Assembly (NCBI RefSeq): GCF_002395745.1
Contig: NZ_DGUN01000022.1
Coordinates: 1 to 17,264 of the forward strand
Direction: 5' to 3'
Length of the DNA: 17,264 bases
From: Fibrobacter sp. UBA4309
GTDB lineage: Bacteria > Fibrobacterota > Fibrobacteria > Fibrobacterales > Fibrobacteraceae
Below, piece after piece: positions 9,301 through 14,304 of the stretch. Position numbers and translations under genes: made by a program. The notes under the pieces were generated by a model, which was given only the letters and a program-made list of their open reading frames with translations, had not been told where the DNA came from and ran no database searches. Numbering within the stretch: position 1 is the first letter of the stretch; the number at the start of each line of letters is the position of its first letter.

Positions 9301-9972
9301 AACCGCACGTTCAATAAAAACGTTATTTCTACGTTGTACGTCCCGTTCGAAATAGCTGCAGCCAATGTTGTTGGCGCCAGTGTCTACCAGTTCAATACAG
9401 TTGTGAAGAGCGATGTGGACGGCCGCTGGAAGTTCAAGGTTTTAACGACGGAAACGGTTGAGGCGAATACGCCGTATGTTATTCTTCCTTCAGCAACGCA
9501 GGTAACCTTTAATGCAACATCCTTTATTCTCAATACATCTAATCCGGTGACACATTCGAAAGGCAAGTGGGAATTCAAGGGGACATATGAACTAGTGACA
9601 TTCGAAGAAACAAGCGATGATGCTTTCTATGTCTTTGCTGGTCAAGAAAGTGTCGGAACCAAACTTGGTCAGTTTGTGAAATCAAGTGGCTATGCAAATC
9701 CGATGCGCGCCTACCTGGTTTACCATAAGAATGCCAACGTTGCGGCGAAGTCTGCTAGCGGCACTCTTGGTAGCAACATCCTGCTCCCAGACGAACTCGA
9801 TATTGAAATCGAGAACGAGAATGGCATTGTTGTACAGACGGGTAAACTCAATACCGTTACGGGCGAGGTCCGCATGGACCGCTGGTTCGACCTGAATGGA
9901 CGTAGGCTGAATTCGAGGCCTTCTACGAAGGGAACCTACTATAAGAATGGAAAAAAAGCTATTATTAAGTAA
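6349..9972 (+). CDS. Secreted multi-domain B-repeat surface protein, paralog 2 (1207 aa)
   Basis: This is a tandem paralog of the preceding gene and likewise a predicted exported surface protein without visible enzymatic residues. It has a signal peptide (1-25, ending GQGFAA); a head with QLAWFA and NLDMS (53-79); a GLUG-like beta-helix (about 145-315, including VGGIVGN, RNCYSAVD, VGGIAGY); a Ser/Thr/Gly/Pro linker (about 329-343); seven B-repeats (about 385-457, 461-549, 553-623, 627-693, 697-769, 773-845, 849-920), each with an F-x-G-W core and a closing YAxW-like strand; and a C-terminal block (928-1207) nearly identical to the paralog's, ending FDLNGRRLNSRPSTKGTYYK plus a basic tip. It has two more B-repeats than its neighbour and lacks the MBG/YDG-like unit. 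The start ATG 6349 is preceded by an AAGGGG-type ribosome site. Two tiny genes follow after only 16 nt with no terminator between, so they are probably co-transcribed. Function as adhesin is inferred from architecture. Confidence 0.9.
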   Translation: MQFITRLKTLFIVTCLVFVGQGFAAWDGVSTEQPQNTEVIDGKTFYLIENEEQLAWFAQQVNSGKWDYNAKLTANLDMSNPDPSKKSLWTPIAVGNGDGGRKVFKGTFDGNKHVISNLYISAEELITKYYGQPINNNNGQENGTAQNLGFIGCLTGTVKNLIIENIEVHGYGKGGLGDNKNLVDKPLSIGTVVGWQSTDASVIEGCYVTGVVITSGDGQAVGGIVGNVGSGTVRNCYSAVDIYASGLAYVGGIAGYTKKYSGNLVTMESCVYAGETLSTEGSAQVAGKDSSGRAGTIIGYQYKGTVTLSNLYYDQEQFPGENAGIGATTGGSTSGSTTPQPNVNSAATICLLNNGTLTDGVCDKNSPWEMGESGPVLIEYSSDGYKITFDANGGFFAGNVTSAVKYIKPDYVINDDGLTKPTRDDFAFVGWSTNKNAVQPDQNLGTVSGAAKFYAVWNPIYMITFGTINGDNHGTFTDGSSTPKTVKIEKGKRISVQGFDRPTSYTENDVKYNFVGWAFAEAPADALVEGGLDNLPLATKDTTLLAVWTTAPVYTVSFFANGSTTASYVSTVYQNDKAAELTVDKMDPNPGYTFLGWYEDLNGESFDFNTVINRDVNLFAKWEKDSYNITYENLNGAANPNPSTYTVDGLALQVLSLDDAHKFEGWCTDYELKNCITEIAPGKTGALTLYAKWSDVTYAIIYRAAGSGATGNVSQGVKYHGVPYTLLGESYDRPGYKQNGWTTTLTGDKIYDYGDSYEVDASITFYPTWNTAHYTITYVCDGCTDFNNPTSYTKFDNGDLKFKNPIYPGPDQYYWGGWFKDAAFTQSIQIIKKGSYGDTTIYAKLLKYYNIDYDLGGKNVKANNTARYHVEFAVELKAPDPSSIDGYTFAGWYDNPAFAGNPVTEIPLGSTGDKTFYAKWIPESVETQYGAITITESNTNVDGEIVTTRAAVINGTYGGATEPNFDEADAVEITSDITVNSVTLNRTFNKNVISTLYVPFEIAAANVVGASVYQFNTVVKSDVDGRWKFKVLTTETVEANTPYVILPSATQVTFNATSFILNTSNPVTHSKGKWEFKGTYELVTFEETSDDAFYVFAGQESVGTKLGQFVKSSGYANPMRAYLVYHKNANVAAKSASGTLGSNILLPDELDIEIENENGIVVQTGKLNTVTGEVRMDRWFDLNGRRLNSRPSTKGTYYKNGKKAIIK

Positions 9973-9988
9973 AAGAAGGAATACGAAA

Positions 9989-10129
9989 ATGAAAGAATTC
10001 AATGAAAAGATGAAGAAGGAATACGCCACTCCGCAGATGGAAGTCATGGACTGCGCCGTTCAGAGTTTCCTATGTGATAGTGCTCCTAAAGAGGTGGACG
10101 TTTGCTTTGGGGAATGTCCTGAAGATTAA
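9989..10129 (+). CDS. Small peptide 1 (46 aa) with YxxP leader-like motif and Cys-rich tail
   Basis: A 46-residue peptide starting MKEFNEKMKKEYATPQMEV. The charged N-terminal part ends in Y12-A-T-P15-Q-M-x-V; the second part contains four cysteines (22, 29, 39, 43) and an acidic end (GECPED). It has no signal peptide or membrane segment. The start at 9989 is supported by AAGGA eight bases upstream; an in-frame ATG at 10010 lacks a site as good. The gene begins 16 nt after the stop of the giant B-repeat protein and is followed by a sibling gene with the same Y-x-x-P-Q-M-x-V motif. That pattern, conserved leader and divergent tail, is typical of ribosomally made, modified peptide precursors; Y-x-x-P is also the recognition motif in many lasso-peptide leaders. 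The precursor role is an inference, because no modifying enzyme apart from a nucleotidyltransferase-like gene is nearby. I do not recognise a named family. Confidence 0.7.
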   Translation: MKEFNEKMKKEYATPQMEVMDCAVQSFLCDSAPKEVDVCFGECPED

Positions 10130-10160
10130 TGTTTGTTTCGCCGCTAATAGGGCTTTCATC

Positions 10161-10298
10161 ATGAAAAACAAAAAGACATACATAAGACCGCAGATGAAGG
10201 TATGTAAAGTTGATGCGCGAACTGCACTGATGCAGTCGTCCAATCCTTATTATGGTCCTGCCGGCTTCAGGGACTGCGAAAAGGACTATTTCGCCTAG
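10161..10298 (+). CDS. Small peptide 2 (45 aa), same YxxP motif, different tail
   Basis: A 45-residue peptide starting MKNKKTYIRPQMKVCKVDAR. It shares with small peptide 1 the block Y7-I-R-P10-Q-M-K-V, while the remainder is unrelated: SSNPYYGPAGFRDCEKDYFA, rich in Tyr/Gly/Pro with two Cys in the whole peptide (15, 39). ATG 10161 is preceded by AGGG at 10149-10152, eight bases before the start. The gap to the previous gene is 31 nt and a strong terminator begins 26 nt after the stop, so the two peptide genes probably form the end of one transcript. There is no export signal. Its likely role, a precursor or a secreted or intracellular signalling peptide, cannot be decided from sequence. Confidence 0.7.
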   Translation: MKNKKTYIRPQMKVCKVDARTALMQSSNPYYGPAGFRDCEKDYFA

Positions 10299-10323
10299 CT
10301 TTAATGCGTCTGGAATAGATTTT

Positions 10324-10353
10324 ATCGGGATCGTTTTCGGTCCCGATTTTTTT
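10324..10353 (+). terminator. Strong rho-independent terminator after small peptide 2
   Basis: ATCGGGA (10324-10330) pairs perfectly with TCCCGAT (10341-10347) across a 10-nt loop and runs into seven T (10347-10353). Only 12 nt separate the T-run from the ATG of the next gene, so that gene either depends on read-through or has a promoter inside this region. Confidence 0.85.
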
Positions 10354-10365
10354 ATATATAGGCCA

Positions 10366-11490
10366 ATGACCCCGATGTTAGAAGATGCTCTTTTTACGCT
10401 TTTGCGGATTGGTCTGGGGGTTGCAGAACCGCAGCCTTCGGGACTTGCGCTGTCTGCGGAGGACTGGGAGCGTCTCTATTCCATGGCGGGGGAGCAGTCC
10501 GTGCTGGGGATCGCCTACGCGGGTATCGAGCGCTTGCCGAAAGATGCCCAGCCGCCGATGGAGCTTGCGTTCCAGTGGGCGAGCGAGGCGGAGACGGTCC
10601 GCGGACATAACCGCCTGGTGAACGCCGAGGCGTCGCGGCTCACGGAGTTCTTTGCGGCGGCCGGGCGTAAGACGGCGGTACTGAAGGGCCCTGCCAACGC
10701 GATGCTCTACCCGGACCCGCTTAGCCGCCAGTGCGGAGACATCGACCTCTGGGTAGAAGGCGGCCGCAAGAGCGTCTTGGACCTGCTTAAACACAAGAAC
10801 CTAGTTGCGGGGGAGCATTCCCTGATGATGCTGTATGCGGCTCCCCACCACGTGGACCTTGCGCCCGGGCCGGACGGCATCCATGTCGAAATCCATTTCG
10901 AACCGTCTTCGGGCAACAAGGACCCGTTTGCGAATCGGCGCATGATGCGCTACCTTGCAGGCGAGATTGCCAAGGCGTGTATGGCGCCCGTCGGCTTTTG
11001 CGTCCCGTCTATCAGGTTCGCGCTGGTGATGCAGCTGTCGCATATCCAGAGGCATTTTATTTCTACGGGGATTGGCCTGCGCCAGATAGTGGACTACTAC
11101 GTGCTGTTGCAGAATTCGACGGAAGCGGACCGTACCGAGGTTGCCGCGCGCCTGCGAACCTTCGGGCTGTCGCATATGGCTGGCGCCTTGATGTGGGTGC
11201 TGGGCGAGAAGCTTGGCCTCGAGCGGAACCGCATGCTGTGCAAGCCGGACGCTTTTCGCGGGCGTTGGCTGCTTTCCAAGGCTTTTGCGGGGGGCAACTT
11301 CGGGCATTACACCGAGGAGGAACGCGGGCTCGTGCGCCGCTGGATTGCGCGGCGGTGGAGGCTGCTGCGGTGTTTGCCTTTTGCGCCGGCGGAGGTGTTC
11401 TGGACGGGCGTCGACTTCGCGATGACACTGGTGCGGTCCATCCCGGTCCGCATCAGGCTGCGCAGGCTTTCGCTGGAAGGCCTGCAATAA
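10366..11490 (+). CDS. Nucleotidyltransferase family protein (NTP_transf_5-like, 374 aa)
   Basis: The protein resembles the uncharacterised nucleotidyltransferase family NTP_transf_5 (PF14907). The signature is VLKGPANAMLYPDP (105-118) followed by CGDIDLWV (123-130), giving the K-G turn and the D-x-D metal pair of a polymerase-beta-like fold. HVEIHFE (173-179) corresponds to the third acidic strand, with Glu where Asp is more usual. Further along, HIQRHF and GIGLRQIVDYY (226-245) match the helical half of the family. No signal peptide is seen. The ATG at 10366 is chosen because the upstream open frame would overlap small peptide 2 and the terminator; a second ATG at 10375 is possible. The ribosome site is weak. 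The gene is clearly GC-richer than the AT-rich genes before it. Family members occur beside lasso-peptide and other RiPP genes, so a role in modifying the two upstream peptides is possible but not shown; the substrate is unknown. It converges with the GH45 cluster. Confidence 0.8.
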   Translation: MTPMLEDALFTLLRIGLGVAEPQPSGLALSAEDWERLYSMAGEQSVLGIAYAGIERLPKDAQPPMELAFQWASEAETVRGHNRLVNAEASRLTEFFAAAGRKTAVLKGPANAMLYPDPLSRQCGDIDLWVEGGRKSVLDLLKHKNLVAGEHSLMMLYAAPHHVDLAPGPDGIHVEIHFEPSSGNKDPFANRRMMRYLAGEIAKACMAPVGFCVPSIRFALVMQLSHIQRHFISTGIGLRQIVDYYVLLQNSTEADRTEVAARLRTFGLSHMAGALMWVLGEKLGLERNRMLCKPDAFRGRWLLSKAFAGGNFGHYTEEERGLVRRWIARRWRLLRCLPFAPAEVFWTGVDFAMTLVRSIPVRIRLRRLSLEGLQ

Positions 11491-11503
11491 TCCGGCTTCT
11501 AAC

Positions 11504-11528
11504 AAAAAAGTCCGGCAGGGCCGGACTT
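11504..11528 (-). terminator. Terminator of the distal GH45 gene
   Basis: On the minus strand AAGTCCGGC, a 3-nt loop and GCCGGACTT form a perfect 9-bp stem (11508-11528) running into a T tract (A-run at 11504-11509 on plus). It lies just after the stop at 11536. On the plus strand it has no useful T-tail, though it could slow transcription coming from the convergent gene. Confidence 0.9.
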
Positions 11529-11535
11529 CCAAAGT

Positions 11536-12810
11536 TTACCACTTCATATCGAGTTCCCACGGGCATTCCTCGAGTTCTTCGTACTTGAAGGTCGGGTTGT
11601 CTGCCGCGTTCAGCCAGTTGGCGAGGAATTCGCAACCGGCCTGGAGCTTGGGGAACTTGCTCAGCTGCTTGCACTTGTCGAGGAGGCAGCCCTTGTTGCC
11701 GGCACCGCATTCGCTGAGGTATCCGCCGTACTGGCTGCCCATGGAGCCGATGCCGAGCTGCTTGCTGCATCCGTTGAACATGCCTACGCCACCGCCCGGA
11801 ATCATCAGGTCGAACTGTCCCTGCTGCACGTCGCCGCCGATGTTGGACACCATCACGACCATCTTCTTGCCGTTGAGGCCGTTGCCGCCGCCCTGGTGGT
11901 CGCCGCCGTCGAAGGTGAGGAGGTAGCAGTAGCCGCACTTGGCGCCGTCGGCCGCGGGAACTGCCGCAAAACCGAAGGCGATGTTGTCGGTGGCTGCCCA
12001 CGGGGCCTGGAAGTCGCAGACGCCGGCTTCGCCACCGTCGCAAACACTCTTGTAGCCGTTACCGATGGTTTCCATCTTGTTGTCGCAGGTCTGGGTTGTA
12101 GTCTTGGCTTCGCGCTTGTCTTGGGCGTTCTTGCCTACGTTGCCGTCCCATCCGCAGTGGGGCTTGCAGCAGTCCCAGTAACGGGTTCCCCAGCCGTGGC
12201 CCTGGTGGCCGCCGCTCTTGACCTTGAAATTGGTCGTGGTGGCGCGGCTGCTCGAGCTCCTGACGCTGGAACTGGACTTGACGCTGCTCGAACTCTTGAC
12301 ACTGGAGCTGGACTTGACGCTGCTCGAACTCTTGACGCTGGAGCTGGATTTCGGCTGCACGGCTGCGCTGGAGGCCGGGGTAGCGGCGCTAGACAAGGGT
12401 TCCGGCATGGCGCTGGACATTTCGGGTTCGACAGTCGGGGGCTGGAGCATCGTGCCGTCTGCGGCGAAGACGCTTCCGTCGGGGTTGTGTACCGTTCCGT
12501 CGGGGTCTATCTGGGTGCAGTCGGCCAGGTAGATGCCCGTTGCAAGGGGCTCGCCCTCCATTCCGTAAATGCTGTTCGTTGCGATGTCGTAGAGGCCGAT
12601 AGGAGTCCCTGCTCCGTCAAGCACGGAGAAGGATTCTTCGCCCATGACAATGACGTAGGTGACATCGCCCTGGAAAATCCACCTGGTGGGTAGGAGCTCG
12701 GAAACGCCCTGCTCTTCCGGTTCCTGGCCGGACGCCGTTTCGCCGGAGCAGTTCCAGGCGACAACGAAAGCTGCCGCGAGAGTCAGGGTCTTTAGGAATG
12801 GAAATCTCAT
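11536..12810 (-). CDS. GH45 endoglucanase, predicted lipoprotein (424 aa)
   Basis: GH45 enzymes are inverting endo-beta-1,4-glucanases that cut cellulose and related glucans. N-terminal signal with a lipoprotein-like end (VVAWNC, Cys21); an unrecognised module at about 40-125 shared by all three GH45 proteins here (LPTRWIFQGDVTYVIV, DGTVHNPDGSV); an Ala/Pro/Ser stretch; a linker of repeated SSSSVK (about 154-190); and the catalytic domain at about 195-424. Catalytic signature TRYWDCC has the presumed base at Asp213; NIGGDVQQGQFDLMIPGGG has Asp327 and the presumed acid Asp334, the same seven-residue spacing as Asp114/Asp121 of Humicola Cel45A. Many paired cysteines fit the family. No carbohydrate-binding module is seen. 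The start follows GAGGT, identical in context to its two paralogs. It is last of the three genes transcribed leftward, and a terminator precedes it, so it may have its own promoter. The catalytic domain is more diverged than that of the other two (for example it lacks the MGWNI segment). Confidence 0.93.
   Translation of the reverse strand: MRFPFLKTLTLAAAFVVAWNCSGETASGQEPEEQGVSELLPTRWIFQGDVTYVIVMGEESFSVLDGAGTPIGLYDIATNSIYGMEGEPLATGIYLADCTQIDPDGTVHNPDGSVFAADGTMLQPPTVEPEMSSAMPEPLSSAATPASSAAVQPKSSSSVKSSSSVKSSSSVKSSSSVKSSSSVRSSSSRATTTNFKVKSGGHQGHGWGTRYWDCCKPHCGWDGNVGKNAQDKREAKTTTQTCDNKMETIGNGYKSVCDGGEAGVCDFQAPWAATDNIAFGFAAVPAADGAKCGYCYLLTFDGGDHQGGGNGLNGKKMVVMVSNIGGDVQQGQFDLMIPGGGVGMFNGCSKQLGIGSMGSQYGGYLSECGAGNKGCLLDKCKQLSKFPKLQAGCEFLANWLNAADNPTFKYEELEECPWELDMKW
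12272..12343 (-). repeat. Two 36-bp tandem repeats in the Ser-rich linker
   Basis: Units 12272-12307 and 12308-12343 differ at one base only (12301 versus 12337). Each encodes two SSSSVK units. More degenerate copies flank them, giving about six peptide units overall. Confidence 0.85.
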
Positions 12811-12863
12811 TTTTACCTCAAATGTTCTAATAATTATTTAAACTCGACTAATCCTAAACATCC

Positions 12864-12889
12864 TAAAGATGCCCCGGTGTTGGCGGGGC
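12864..12889 (-). terminator. Hairpin after the middle GH45 gene
   Basis: GCCCCG (12871-12876) pairs with CGGGGC (12884-12889) across 7 nt. On the minus strand it is followed by a poor T tract (ATCTTTA). It resembles the hairpin at 14277-14299 in sequence and position but has a weaker tail, so termination may be incomplete. Confidence 0.55.
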
Positions 12890-12897
12890 GGTACCAA

Positions 12898-14217
12898 TTA
12901 GTATTTCTGCTTCAGTTCTTGCGGGCATTCGACTTCGACGTAATCGTGCTCCGGGTTGCCTGCGGCGTGCATCCAGTCGGCGAGGAACATGCAGCCCTTC
13001 TTGGCTTCTTCGTCGCTGCCGAACGAGCTCTTGCACTTATCCTGGAGGCAGGTGAGCACGGCGGCGGCCTTGTAGTTCTTCTCCTTCTCGCAATCGCTGA
13101 GGAGACCGCCGTACTGTTCGGAATTCTGAATGTTCCAGCCCATTTGGCTGCAACCGTTGAACATGCCGAAGCCACCGCCCGGAATAAGAATGTCGAACTG
13201 TCCCTGCTGAACGTCGCCACCGATGTTGGTGGTCATGATGATAAGTTTCTTGCCCTTGATGGCCTTGTGGTTCGCGTCGGTGGAGTACTTGCCGGTTCCC
13301 TTGAATGTGAGCTGGAAGCACTTGCCGCAGTCGCCGCCGTTAGATGCCGGCACTGCCGCGAAGGCGAAGGCCATGTCGGTACAGCCGTCGATAGTGAACG
13401 GTATGTGGCTCGTGCAGGTGGTCTGTCCGCCTCCGCTGCAGATGCTTCCGCCACCGCCGACGGGGTTCTTGCCCCTGGAGTCGCAGGTCTTGGAAAGATA
13501 GCCGGTATTCTGGGGCCAGGAACAGTGCGGTGCGCAGCAGTCCCAGTAACGGGTGGCCCAGCCGGAACCGCCGCCGCCCTTGACCTGGATATTCGGGCAC
13601 CTGGAGTTGTCGGAGGCCGAAGATGCCGGCTTGCTGCTGCTGGAACTCTTGACGCTGGAGCTGGACTTTGCGCTGCTGGAGCTCTTGACGCTGGAGCTGG
13701 AGCGGGCCGGTTCCACGTTGGCGCTGGATTCCGGGTCAACTTCTGCCGAAGTGGGCTCGATGGAAGCGGAGCTCAGTGCGATGTCCGCGCTGGATTCCGG
13801 GTCGGGGTAAATGGTTTCGGAGGAACTGGATTCCGGAACGACCGGCGGCTGGATCATCGTGCCGTCTGCGGTGTAGATGCTTCCGTCGGGATTGTGTACC
13901 GTTCCATCGGAATCGATTTGGGTGCATTCGGCCAGGTCGATGCCTGCAGCCAGGGGTTCGCCCTGCATGCCGATGATGCTTTCGGTAGCGACATCGTAGG
14001 CGCCAATGGCGTTCCCTTCGCCGTCAAGGACAGTGAAACCCTGTTCGTTTGCGACAATGACGTAGGTGACGTCACCCTGGAAAATCCATCTGGTTGGCAG
14101 GGTCTCGGCCGCGGCCTGTTGTTCTCCGCCCTGGTCGGCGACAGCCTCCTCGGAACAGTTCCAGGCGACAGCGATCGCTGCCGCAAGGGTCAGGGTTCTT
14201 ACAAAGGGAAACTTCAT
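12898..14217 (-). CDS. GH45 endoglucanase, predicted lipoprotein (439 aa)
   Basis: Inverting endo-beta-1,4-glucanase of family GH45. Signal with a lipoprotein-like end (AVAWNC, Cys21); the shared unknown module (about 40-125: LPTRWIFQGDVTYVIV, ECTQIDSDGTVHNPDGS); a long Ser/Pro/Glu linker with SSSSVK and SSSSAK units (about 129-203); the catalytic domain at 207-439. TRYWDCCAPHC supplies Asp226, and NIGGDVQQGQFDILIPGGG supplies Asp335 and Asp342, matching the catalytic pair and the loop aspartate of GH45 enzymes. FNGCSQMGWNI and GGLLSDCEKE are shared with the upstream paralog (14305-16038), making these two the closest pair. ATG 14217 follows GAGGT. The intergenic gaps on both sides are 87 nt and each contains a hairpin, which suggests duplication of a whole gene unit and possibly separate transcription. 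A surface or periplasmic location is inferred from the signal. Confidence 0.94.
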   Translation of the reverse strand: MKFPFVRTLTLAAAIAVAWNCSEEAVADQGGEQQAAAETLPTRWIFQGDVTYVIVANEQGFTVLDGEGNAIGAYDVATESIIGMQGEPLAAGIDLAECTQIDSDGTVHNPDGSIYTADGTMIQPPVVPESSSSETIYPDPESSADIALSSASIEPTSAEVDPESSANVEPARSSSSVKSSSSAKSSSSVKSSSSSKPASSASDNSRCPNIQVKGGGGSGWATRYWDCCAPHCSWPQNTGYLSKTCDSRGKNPVGGGGSICSGGGQTTCTSHIPFTIDGCTDMAFAFAAVPASNGGDCGKCFQLTFKGTGKYSTDANHKAIKGKKLIIMTTNIGGDVQQGQFDILIPGGGFGMFNGCSQMGWNIQNSEQYGGLLSDCEKEKNYKAAAVLTCLQDKCKSSFGSDEEAKKGCMFLADWMHAAGNPEHDYVEVECPQELKQKY

Positions 14218-14271
14218 TTTTACCTCAATAATTCGCGTTTTTCCTCAAATTTAATCGTTTCCTTGCATCCC

Positions 14272-14299
14272 AAAAATAGCCCCGGTTAAAGCGGGGCTA
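14272..14299 (-). terminator. Terminator after the first GH45 gene of the cluster
   Basis: TAGCCCCG (14277-14284) pairs perfectly with CGGGGCTA (14292-14299) across 7 nt. On the minus strand the stem is followed by five T (A-run 14272-14276). It stands 5 nt beyond the stop codon at 14305. Confidence 0.85.
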
Positions 14300-14304
14300 C
14301 AAAA

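Noticed and set aside
10252..10365. Upstream extension of the nucleotidyltransferase to ATG 10252
   Set aside because: It would overlap small peptide 2 and translate through the terminator hairpin; the extension has no family similarity.
9989..11490. A complete lasso-peptide biosynthetic cluster
   Set aside because: No B1/RRE, B2 protease or C cyclase is present; only leader-like motifs and an NTP_transf_5-type protein can be seen.
12241..12350. CRISPR-like regular repeats
   Set aside because: Repeats are contiguous, have no unique spacers, and encode SSSSVK linker units in frame.
12877..14289. Long plus-strand frame opposite the middle GH45 gene (and similar ones at 11896-12693 and 14686-15507)
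   Set aside because: Low-complexity Ala/Gly/Val composition mirrors the Ser-rich linkers and cysteine-rich GH45 domain of the true minus-strand genes.
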